Of a stretch of 10,473 nt of DNA, positions 1 through 7,335 are shown one piece after another. The DNA lies in assembly GCA_015501075.1 (NCBI GenBank), contig JADNYJ010000885.1, forward strand, positions 1 to 10,473. Direction: 5' to 3'. The stretch is from Gymnopilus junonius. Lineage: Eukaryota > Basidiomycota > Agaricomycetes > Agaricales > Galerinaceae. A program made the position numbers and the translations under genes. The notes beneath the pieces are model-generated. The model ran no database searches, was not told the DNA's origin, and was given only the letters and a program-made list of their open reading frames with translations. Every line of letters starts with the position of its first letter. Within the stretch, counting starts at the first letter, position 1.

Positions 1-151
1 CGTTCTCCCCAAGAGACGTTCTTCTGTGCGCTCGCTCTTGCCTGGCATGACTCTCATGGTGTTCGACTGTGACGCCATGAGCAGTTCCTCACAGGGCGGG
101 TAGATTACTGGGCGTTTACCAAAACAGTGAGGTCGCCTGGTGTTCGATATC

Positions 152-571
152 TTCCTCATTGACTGATGCCCTTCTCATCTTCAACAGTAATCTCCACCAT
201 GCCTTCGGGCGTTTACTTGGGCGTTATGGGATGATGGTTGATCTGACTACCTATCAGGCCCGTCTATTGTGAGGGTGACCTGTGTAAAGCTTCCCTGACC
301 CCATTTCCATTGCGCCCAACATGCCAGCCATGCGACTCTTTTGAGCGGATGGCTGGCAATTAACCGTCACAATCAACAAGTGCGTTCTTTTTATGTCTGT
401 TATATTCCTCATCGACTGATTCTTTCCCATGTTCAGTACTACCCACGCCTTCGGGCATTTTTTCTTCTCTTCTCTGAGTCATCCTGGGCGCGGTCGATCT
501 ACCTACCTATCAGGCTCTTCCACTTGTGACAACGCGGGGTGGAGGATGACCTGTGTAAAGTCCACCAGATC
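152..571. repeat. Diverged tandem duplication, about 253 bp, carrying units 1 and 2 of the structured element
   Basis: Three landmarks recur in the same order and at nearly the same offset. TTCCTCATTGACTGAT at 152-167 matches TTCCTCATCGACTGAT at 405-420 (offset 253). GCCTTCGGGC at 201-210 matches 447-456 (offset 246). The core CTACCTATCAGG at 247-258 matches 503-514 (offset 256). Sequence between the landmarks has diverged heavily, with small indels. GCC-TTCG-GGC is a perfect three-pair stem closed by a UUCG tetraloop, so it is probably a conserved hairpin. The duplication explains how units 1 and 2 arose; the other three units lie closer together. Confidence 0.7.
226..310 (+). ncRNA. Structured RNA element, unit 1
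   Basis: First of five copies of an unidentified fold. The outer stem is ATGGGA-TG-ATGG (226-237) against CCAT-TTCCAT (301-310), with a two-base bulge and one G-U pair. The core strands are CTACCTATCAGG (247-258) and TGACCTGTGTA (276-286). CAGG (255-258) pairs with CCTG (279-282), and CCC (259-261) with GGG (273-275) around an 11-nt apical loop. This copy lacks the CT side of the internal loop and has the weakest 5' hairpin (GACT rather than GCCT before ACC). ACTTGGGCGTTATGG lies directly upstream and also precedes unit 4. No family was recognised; the RNA call rests on structure only. Confidence 0.5.
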
Positions 572-585
572 TCAACTCGCCGCGC
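488..585 (+). ncRNA. Structured RNA element, unit 2, with a replaced outer stem
   Basis: The core strands are CTACCTATCAGG (503-514) and TGACCTGTGTA (547-557). The apical stem is the longest of the set: CTTCCAC (517-523) pairs with GTGGAGG (539-545), including one U-G pair, around a 15-nt loop. The ATGG/CCAT outer stem of the other copies is absent. GCGCGG (488-493) with CCGCGC (580-585), plus GATCT (496-500) with AGATC (567-571), form a different stem in the equivalent place. The fold survives while its sequence is exchanged, which argues for selection on structure. Confidence 0.5.
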
Positions 586-642
586 TCTGATCTGATCAAC
601 TACGCCATTCCTTCTGACTCTTTCTCTTTTTCTCTACTAGTA

Positions 643-720
643 ATGGATGGTTACTCTGCCTACCTATCAGGCTCCTCTCGGCGAGGATGACCTGTGTAAT
701 GTTCCCGGAACCCATTCCAT
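643..720 (+). ncRNA. Structured RNA element, unit 3
   Basis: This is the most regular copy, 78 nt. The outer stem pairs ATGGATGG (643-650) with CCCATTCCAT (711-720), with one bulged T. The core strands are CTACCTATCAGG (660-671) and TGACCTGTGTA (688-698). CAGG (668-671) pairs with CCTG (691-694), an internal loop CT/ATGA follows, then CCTC (674-677) pairs with GAGG (683-686) around a 5-nt loop TCGGC. A pyrimidine-rich tract ending in CTACTAG lies just before it (613-640) and resembles a 3' splice site, so the unit could open an exon of a non-coding transcript. Function unknown. Confidence 0.55.
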
Positions 721-810
721 CGCGGCCGCTTCTCTGAATATCTGAATCTCCGAATCTCCCGAATCCTCAAACCTCCAAATATGTTTCACTCACTCTCTAC
801 TTGGGCGTTA

Positions 811-898
811 TGGATGTCGTCTGCCTACCTGTCAGGCTCCCTTCCTCGTGAGGGATGACCTGTGTAGCAAATATTCGGACCCCATCCAGTGTAATCAA
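811..898 (+). ncRNA. Structured RNA element, unit 4
   Basis: The outer stem is a perfect TGGATG (811-816) against CATCCA (893-898). The core strand reads CTACCTGTCAGG (825-836), one A-to-G change from the usual form. That change turns an A-U pair of the UAU/GUA helix extension into G-U, which is tolerated only if the plus strand is the RNA. The 3' core is TGACCTGTGTA (856-866). The apical stem is CCCT (839-842) with AGGG (851-854), and the internal loop CT/ATGA is kept. TACTTGGGCGTTATGG precedes it as in unit 1. Only two bases separate it from unit 5. Confidence 0.55.
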
Positions 899-900
899 AC

Positions 901-980
901 ATGGGTGGCGCCTGCCTACTTATCAGGCTCTTCTATTTATGAAGATGACCTGTGTAGATAATACTCGGGAACCGTTCCAT
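901..980 (+). ncRNA. Structured RNA element, unit 5
   Basis: The outer stem pairs ATGGG (901-905) with TTCCAT (975-980), using one G-U pair. The core strands are CTACTTATCAGG (916-927) and TGACCTGTGTA (946-956). The apical stem is CTTC (930-933) with GAAG (941-944) around a 7-nt loop TATTTAT. Compared with unit 3 (CCTC/GAGG) both sides of one pair changed, a compensating substitution. Internal loop CT/ATGA is unchanged. It is the last copy, and no further core is found downstream. Confidence 0.55.
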
Positions 981-1205
981 AACATCCAAGGGCCTACTCG
1001 ACTGAGGGCTTAATGCGGTCGGGAGTACTGGGCCTGCTTGAACGTCGTTTGTTCGTCGCCAAGCGGGCGTCCCCACCAGTGGTGAGTTTTTTCCATTGAC
1101 CGCCATGTTTCCCATTAGCTGACTCCTTTTTTCTTTGGCAGCTGTTCCCTATTCCACGATTTTATCATCCAACTCCTTTCCGACGGCATACCCGCTCGTG
1201 AGACC

Positions 1206-1236
1206 CTTGGGCGTGATGGAGATCTCATCCATCGCG
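1206..1236 (+). repeat. Coreless relative of the structured element: leader motif plus hairpin
   Basis: CTTGGGCGTGATGGA resembles the CTTGGGCGTTATGG that precedes units 1 and 4. Here it is followed at once by a nine-pair stem, CGTGATGGA (1212-1220) with TCCATCGCG (1228-1236), including one U-G pair, around a 7-nt loop GATCTCA. The two core strands are missing. It may be a sixth copy that lost its centre, or an independent hairpin that is similar by chance. Confidence 0.35.
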
Positions 1237-1439
1237 TTTGAAAGAACTGCTTTGTTTAAAAAAAGTATGATACATACCTTTTTTTTCTCTTCGAACGGAA
1301 CTGCACTATTGCGAGATCTTAATCTCGCTGTAGGACGATTCCCCTTTTTCCCCGGGGAAGAGAGGCCCGTCTCTCGTTGTGCTCCCTTGTCGTTGGGCCC
1401 GGGGCTGGGCTTGAGTGCTTCAGTCTATCTTTCTGATAC

Positions 1440-1583
1440 ACTGGGCCTCAAGTCTCTAAACGCACGTCTTTCATGTTTGTAGTTTGTTGGTAGTTGTGCT
1501 TGTAAAGTATCTTGTTAACTGGGCCTCAAGTCTCTAAACGCACATGTTTTTGTTGGTAGTTGTGCTTGTACAATATCTTATTG
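1440..1583. repeat. Tandem duplication, 78-bp unit
   Basis: ACTGGGCCTCAAGTCTCTAA followed by ACGCAC begins at 1440 and again at 1518. Both copies continue into TTTGTTGGTAGTTGTGCTTG and then TGTA. The second copy is about 12 bases shorter because part of the GTCTTTCATGTTTGTAG stretch is missing. It has a few substitutions near its end (AAGTATCTTG versus CAATATCTTA). The near-identity suggests a recent event or conservation. No coding frame spans it convincingly. Confidence 0.85.
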
Positions 1584-2049
1584 CCTTGCGATTGTATGTT
1601 TTACACATGATGAACGGCCAATATATATGGCTTCGGAATACATTTTCTCTTTCATTTCGCCATAATAGCCTTCAGTTACTTGTCTCTACTGAATTGTTTC
1701 TTAGAGGACGTTGTTTATACATTCGAAAATCGTTCGGCCCTACGGTCAATTTCCTCACTTAGATGGTGTTCAACGTGGCAAAAGTTTGTGGTGCGTTTAT
1801 ACTGCGTCATCGAATCACTCAGGCCTGAGGCCTGAAGCTTTGTATATATGAGGTCTAATCCAGAATCGGGGGTTGGTACATACGTACTGGAGCGGGGCTA
1901 CAATATTATTATACTCTAACGTACATTCCTTCCTCGACCAATAGAATACCCCACATGCTTAAATAGTATACTACAATTTACAAAGAACCATCCGCTCCTC
2001 CCTCTCCAACCTCTCCAACCTCCTATCTGCCTGTACGTGCATATGTCCT

Positions 2050-3760
2050 CTAATGCACAAGATGGAAATCCCCCTCGATCACCCGCTCATCCGATACAAT
2101 CACCTCGCGTCTATCGGGGTATAAGGCGCTGACGACCTCGCGTTCGCGCCAGCTCCGTGAGGACGGGTCGGAGCCTACGGGTTCTAGGGTATAGTGGATC
2201 GAGAGAGCGGAAAGAGTGCCGCCGTATGCGTGGGATATGCCTGTAGGGGGAATGTTAGATTCAAATATAACAAAAGCAAGAAGAAGAAGAGGAAGAGAAG
2301 AGGAAGGGAGCTTACCGGTGTCGATGATGATGATTTTACCGTTACATCTTGACTTGATATTCTGTCGCATAGACATATGAGTTGCATTGAAGGTGAAGGA
2401 CGGACGAGACAAGCATACATGGAAATCAGGCGTGTGGCCCATGATCATCCTTCTTGTCCCTGTCTTTCGGAGGACATCGTCTACTTGGGAGCAGACTGTT
2501 TTATCGCTTTCGGTTGCCCAGCCGCGGTACCATAGTGGACCGTTGGCGTCGTATAGCCGGTGTTCAGCGGGAGTGGCACCTGGATGATACAAAAATAAAT
2601 GGTTTAGGGACCGGGAGGACGAAATGACTGAGCATAACTTACCATGCGGAAGACCATGATATGGATGGGGCGGGTGCGGTGGTGGTTGGGGTCTATTCTG
2701 TACTTTCTCCAGTAAGGAATGGGATAGTTGGTTTATACGAGAAGGGAATGGTGTGAGTTCGTGATAAGTAGGCGATAGTCCGCCATGGACGAAAGAAAAC
2801 GCGGCATGCGATAGAGGATCGATCTTTTCCTTCTCGTCGTGTTGAGATCCATGATGGTGTATTGGATTATGATTGTAATTGTGATCAGGATCAGAGTCAG
2901 ACCCGGACCGCCAGTGGAATTCCTCGTCGTCCTTTTGCACGTTTAAGGACAAGGAGGAGTGGGGTGGGTAAGGGGTGTTCACGGGTCCGAGGGAGGGGTG
3001 GAGAGGAAGGCGGGTGGCGGTGGTGTAGTTGGTTGCCCAGGCGCGGCCGATGCGACCTGTGGTTATCATGCGTTGGCGGGCGGCGATGGTGCCGAATGTT
3101 TTGAGTTCGGAGGGGTATACGTATCTTTGGTGTACGAATAGAGTCAGTGAAGGTTTTGGGGGGGTTGATGGAATGCATACCTCCAGTCGCCGAGTGCGTT
3201 CATCCATTCGTGGTTCCCGAGATGCGAGAGGACTGTGCCCCCGGCTTTGTGGGCTTGTTCTCGAAGCTTTTCCATCCAGAGGAAAAGGAGTATGGTATCG
3301 TCTCCGCTGGAAATACGAAATACATCAATGATGAACTTTGAAGAAGTGCTAAAGCGGACAGACCGGTCAATGATATCACCAGTCTGTACTAGGAAATCTA
3401 CATTCCCTGTCCAGTCTCCGTGGTCATCAACGACATCCGCGAATCGCAATACGCGTCTGGCGTTAGGCATGTCGCCGTGCAGGTCGCCTACTGCAACGAT
3501 ATGGCGGGAGAAGGGTCTCCGGGTAGTAGAGGAGGCGAGTCTGGCATATTCCTGCCCAGGATGGCCATGCCCATGCGCCTGCTGTGCTTTCTTGGTGGTC
3601 CACACCCATAGTTTATGGCGAGCCAAACCGGATAATGTGGGCCAGTGGATATGGATGGTACGAGTTGGTGGAGTTTGAGGGTGAAGATGATGTAGAGTGC
3701 AATGAGGGGGATGGAGGCGAAGAGAATGGCTTGTCTTCGCGTGGGGCTTTGGATGACCAT
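2050..3760 (-). CDS. Membrane-anchored Shewanella-like protein phosphatase (PPP-type metallophosphatase)
   Basis: Predicted 450-aa phosphatase of the PPP/calcineurin-like superfamily. Exons on the minus strand: 3760-3629, 3578-3364, 3306-3181, 3124-2643, 2579-2419, 2361-2316 and 2240-2050 (stop TAG). All introns are GT-AG, and exon phases add up. Metal-binding and catalytic motifs appear in family order: GDLHGD (residues 75-80), GDIIDRGDD (111-119), GNHE (146-149), VHGG (270-273) and GHTPD (366-370), then IIIIDTGISHAYGG. The start at 3760 gives a hydrophobic segment at residues about 10-28 after RR, a likely signal anchor that would place the catalytic domain outside the cytosol or on a membrane. 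An acidic and His/Asn-rich insert (about 222-258) and a Pro/His-rich stretch (about 303-318) are lineage features. The first intron (3579-3628) is the weak point; 3579-3661 also keeps frame. Fungal substrates are not known to me. Conserved motifs argue for an active enzyme. Confidence 0.85.
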
Positions 3761-4359
3761 GCTTGAATGGGCGCAGGGTGGACGGAAGACTAGCTAAGCC
3801 TAATTAAGAGGCTATGGGCTTGGTGACGGATGAACGGAGGCTGTGTCAGTACGGGATGATAGGGTTTAGAGTCCGGTCAAGGAATGCACTTTATCATTAT
3901 AGAGACTGACGAGGGTATGCAATGGACCAGCCAGTTGTGGTATCGAATGCCAGTGAGACTGCAAGTGGCAAGTGCTAAGCACAGAAGGGAAAGCCGACGC
4001 CTTGCGAGTCAAACACGCACAACCTTTTTTTGCTGCAACGCACTAGTCGCGTTCACCGAACACCGTCAAGGGCTCCAAAAGATGCAAAATTGCTCATAAC
4101 GTCCAGAGAACAAAACTATACTGCATGTTTTTCTGTTTTGTTCCTCTTGAGGGTGCGATTTTCTGACCATTTCTGACTGCAGTGCTTGGTTAAATCACAT
4201 TTTCGGAACCGACACAGCTTGCACTCACACCACCACCTCTTCTCTTCTTGTCTTCATTTTCGTGTTCATCCATACATTCAAAGGTGCTTTCATACGCTAC
4301 TATCGGCCAGATCGTCCATTAACAGTTCCCATATCTGATTATCAGTCCATCCATAGACA
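3761..4359. promoter_or_regulatory. Divergent intergenic region between the phosphatase gene and the 991-codon gene
   Basis: About 600 bp separates two start codons that point away from each other, so it should contain both promoters and 5' leaders. The clearest feature is a pyrimidine-rich run with CACCACCTCTTCTCTTCTTG just after 4230, about 110 bases before the plus-strand start; such CT-rich tracts are common upstream of fungal starts. I see no clear TATA box. Small open frames here (for example 3884-4099) look accidental. Confidence 0.45.
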
Positions 4360-7335
4360 ATGGACATGAGACACGGGGAGCACGACGAGGACCAAGATTC
4401 TCTCTTCGGATCGCCTCCTCCGTCTCCTCGATTAGCATCTACAGGTAGGCCGGCGTCCCCAGCCCTGGCACTCCCAGGCTCTAGCACATGCGGGGGTAGA
4501 TCGAGCACATCTACTGCCCATGCTACTACACAAAACGTGGGGACCATTGCACTTCCTGGTTCCCTACCTGATTCTGAATTTCCAATCAATCCATTAGCCT
4601 TGTCGTTGAACTATGGTATTGTTCAGCGGCCTCCGGCCCAGTTGCCACCAGCTGCCTCTTCTTCAACCTCAAGTGCCACTGCCACTCAGGGTAATTACAC
4701 ATGGCAGAGAAACGTGGCAGGAACATCCTCAGCCGGTGCTTCTAGGAGGGCCTCACATTCTCGTTCGGCCACCCCGACAGTAGGTCGCCCTGCCAATAAG
4801 CTCAGCAAGAAGAAAAGCAGGCCAACATCCCGCGCTACTAGCGACGAACCACCCCAACCACGCGGTCCCGAATTTGTCCTACCGGACCCATCCGCTCCGC
4901 CTCCATCTCATTTCCTCAGGAATCAAGAGAACCTACTAGGCAAAGCAGGTGTAGTAGCCGGTGTGAGACCTTCAACATTGACCCACGCACGCGGATCGAC
5001 ATCATCAAATCCAATTGTAGTCGAGGAGGAGGACGACACACCGAAACTAGGTCGGCGGACTGGAGGCGGATTTGCACGACCGTATATCGACCCCGCACTA
5101 CTCACCGCGCCGACAAATCAGGAGATCGTATCAGTGCTCATTGGACAGAAGGATATATTTCCTATCCTTGAAGGTGTGCTGAAGTTGGTCATTAATAATG
5201 CTCCGACCACCGTTGGGCCTCGGCCGGCGACATCGCAGTCGAGAGCGCCATCTAGCCAATCGAATAACAGTAGCAGACAATCCACGCCAACTGCTAGCTC
5301 TCAGTACCCGGTGAAAAGGCGCAAGCTTAACCGCGTCCCGGCCGGCGCCGCGGACTGGGACGTCCCCTACCCTTTCAAAGAAGGCGAAGGGCCGCAATCA
5401 TACGAGGAGACCTGGGAACGCGAGCGCGGCAAGCAGCTCATCTCGCAACTGATCCAGCAAATCAAGATCGCTGCGCGGAAGGCTGCAACGAAGAAGTATC
5501 TGCAGCAGCAGAGGGAGAGACAGATGATGGAGGAGGAGCAGAGGAGGAGGAATGATCCTGCGGCATATGGGAATGCTCAGCAGACGAGGTATACGAGCCA
5601 TTATAGGCCTGTTACGGCTACCTACGGCCTTTCGGAGGCGGAGAAGAGCAAGGTGTATGATGTTCTTCAAGATGCGAGTAATGCTTCGTGGGTCTCGAAG
5701 CCGACTGCTAGTCAAAGTACTGTTCCTCAGTCGGAGGAAGCTCCGGCGATTACGAGACCATCGCCTACACCCTCGAATGCGGACTTTCAACCCTCGGGGA
5801 CACCTACATTCGAGCAACTCACTAATTCTTACATCGCTTCTATGCAAAACCAAAACACCACCGGAAATCCTTCCACTGCCGACTTCAATTTCCAGGACAT
5901 GTCTTCAATGAACACCCTTCCCTCATTATCTATCGATCCTGGCCAGACATTGTTGCCATCATCAGCATTACCAACAGGTCTCGACCCTTCGTCCTTCGAT
6001 ACCTGGATGAACCTCTTCCTCCAAAGTATCCCACCCTCCTCGTTCGAATTTTCCCCAGCCCAGCTCGGGGATTTCTCAAGCGCGACCTCGAGTGAGCCGG
6101 GATCCCATTCCTCCACCCCTGGCCCAATGCCAACTCCATCTAGTTCTGGATCTGGTGGGTTCGATGAGGGTACGTTTGCCACCATCCCGCCCTCGAGCTC
6201 GGATGTAAATGATATGAATGCGATGTTGGGTAATATGTTCAATCAACCTGTTTCGGCGGACACGGCGTTCGATCAGGATTTCTTCGCGAATGCTAACTTT
6301 GATTTTGGGAATATGGATTTGAACATGGGTATGGATATGGACTTTGGTGCTGGCGGTATGGATGTAGCTTCGAATTCGAACGCAGCGACTGCCCAAGCTG
6401 CTTCTCCCATTCCGTCCTCGAGCTCGTTCACCAGTACTTCTGGTGGTACCAGTGGGAGTGGGAGTGGTAGCGTCAACGATCCTTCTACGCCCGCCTCTAC
6501 GGCTTGGGATATATCTTTACCGGATGTTCATATGGCTGGCGGTAGTGGTGAGGACGGACGAGGTATGTGGCGAGATACTTTGTGGGATTTTAGTGGCGTG
6601 AATACTTACTCTGGGGTTTCATTTCCGTCGTTTGTAGGATGGGACGGGACGATGCCTATGCCCTTGGAAACGGATGAGCCGCTGCGGGATTTTGGAATCT
6701 TACCAGAGTCTCTTGGGGATGCGCGGAAGGATGGTAATGGTAATATCAACGCCAACGCCAACATCGATGTAGGTAGGGTGGATAAAGGGAAGGGAAGAGC
6801 TGTGGATCCAATGTCGCCTCAGACAGCTAAAGAAGCGGCGTTTCGCGCTCTTCTGGGCGCTTCGCCTTTGGATACGACGATTACGTCTACGTCTGCGCCT
6901 GCGCCCTCTGTTCCTCTTTCTCTTTCTCTTCCTTTCACCGCTGCTCGAGCCTCTGCTGCTACCACCCCCAGCATCGGCACCACAACGGCAGCACCCACCT
7001 CAACTAGCGTAGACACTACCACAAATGCAAGTACGACTCCTGCACCGGCGCCAGCCTCAATACCCGCACCACTCAATCCCGCCAGAGAGCAACGCAAGCG
7101 GCGGAAAGACGATATATTGAAACGCGCGAGGGAGAAAAGGCAGCGGGTGCAAACCGAGCTGGACGAGGTCAAAAGACAGTTGTGGGCCACGACGGTTGAG
7201 CAGGCTGGGTTGTTGTTGTTGTTGAGGAAGGTAGAGGATCGGGAGATGAGGGAGGGTTTGAGTAGGGGTGAGGGTCGAGGGGAAGGTGGGGTTTCGGCAT
7301 CTGTACCTGCTATCACTGAGGGTGTGAATCCATAA
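4360..7335 (+). CDS. Large Ser/Thr/Pro-rich, probably nuclear protein of unknown function (991 aa)
   Basis: One open frame of 991 codons with no intron needed. The start at 4360 (acaATGG) has a good context, and a second ATG follows two codons later. Most of the protein is low complexity and likely disordered. Ordered-looking parts are: an SP-rich N terminus (SLFGSPPPSPR, about 14-24), with possible proline-directed phosphosites; a hydrophobic helix around QKDIFPILEGVLKLV (263-277); KRRK (319-322), a possible nuclear signal; a block from DWDVPYPF (332) through a long charged helix ending RRRN (398), probably coiled coil; an acidic/Met-rich region with NMGMDMDFG near 655; and a C-terminal basic region (906-930) running into a short Leu-rich helix with LLLLL near 950. 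The layout resembles a transcriptional regulator with activation-type acidic segments. The basic end recalls bZIP but lacks its core signature. I do not recognise an orthologue. Confidence 0.8.
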   Translation: MDMRHGEHDEDQDSLFGSPPPSPRLASTGRPASPALALPGSSTCGGRSSTSTAHATTQNVGTIALPGSLPDSEFPINPLALSLNYGIVQRPPAQLPPAASSSTSSATATQGNYTWQRNVAGTSSAGASRRASHSRSATPTVGRPANKLSKKKSRPTSRATSDEPPQPRGPEFVLPDPSAPPPSHFLRNQENLLGKAGVVAGVRPSTLTHARGSTSSNPIVVEEEDDTPKLGRRTGGGFARPYIDPALLTAPTNQEIVSVLIGQKDIFPILEGVLKLVINNAPTTVGPRPATSQSRAPSSQSNNSSRQSTPTASSQYPVKRRKLNRVPAGAADWDVPYPFKEGEGPQSYEETWERERGKQLISQLIQQIKIAARKAATKKYLQQQRERQMMEEEQRRRNDPAAYGNAQQTRYTSHYRPVTATYGLSEAEKSKVYDVLQDASNASWVSKPTASQSTVPQSEEAPAITRPSPTPSNADFQPSGTPTFEQLTNSYIASMQNQNTTGNPSTADFNFQDMSSMNTLPSLSIDPGQTLLPSSALPTGLDPSSFDTWMNLFLQSIPPSSFEFSPAQLGDFSSATSSEPGSHSSTPGPMPTPSSSGSGGFDEGTFATIPPSSSDVNDMNAMLGNMFNQPVSADTAFDQDFFANANFDFGNMDLNMGMDMDFGAGGMDVASNSNAATAQAASPIPSSSSFTSTSGGTSGSGSGSVNDPSTPASTAWDISLPDVHMAGGSGEDGRGMWRDTLWDFSGVNTYSGVSFPSFVGWDGTMPMPLETDEPLRDFGILPESLGDARKDGNGNINANANIDVGRVDKGKGRAVDPMSPQTAKEAAFRALLGASPLDTTITSTSAPAPSVPLSLSLPFTAARASAATTPSIGTTTAAPTSTSVDTTTNASTTPAPAPASIPAPLNPAREQRKRRKDDILKRAREKRQRVQTELDEVKRQLWATTVEQAGLLLLLRKVEDREMREGLSRGEGRGEGGVSASVPAITEGVNP

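Larger units (their letters stand above)
981..2049. other. Non-coding stretch after the element array
   Basis: No open frame here looks like protein. The longest (1135-1482, plus) has no domain, crosses a poly-T run and ends inside a tandem repeat. The stretch holds a coreless hairpin at 1212-1236, a 78-bp tandem duplication at 1440-1583, and a short nested palindrome, TCAGGCCTGAGGCCTGA, near 1818-1834. It could be the 3' part of a non-coding transcript that includes the array, or the 3' flank of the minus-strand phosphatase gene. The sequence alone does not decide. Confidence 0.4.

Noticed and set aside
226..310. Box C/D snoRNA in unit 1 (ATGATGG near the 5' end, CTGA near the 3' end, terminal stem)
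   Set aside because: The C-like and D-like boxes are not kept in the other four copies, whereas the real conservation lies in the core strands. Not a C/D snoRNA pattern across the family.
247..956. Core strands as micro-exons (acceptor-like CTATCAG and donor-like GTGTAA around 23-40 nt)
   Set aside because: Intervening lengths vary without a common reading frame, GTGTAA/GTGTAG donors would be unusual in all five, and stem covariation explains the conservation better.
226..980. Hammerhead, twister or HDV-like self-cleaving ribozyme array
   Set aside because: The required core strings (for example CUGAUGA with GAAA for hammerhead) are absent on both strands.
1135..1482. 115-codon open frame
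   Set aside because: No domain, crosses poly-T and GC-rich junk-like sequence, ends in a tandem repeat, and no splice context. Likely chance.
7075..7215. bZIP domain at the C terminus of the 991-aa protein
   Set aside because: There is a basic stretch and one leucine pair seven apart, but the leucine spacing from the basic region and the core NxxAAxxSR signature do not fit. Kept only as a basic coiled-coil-like helix.
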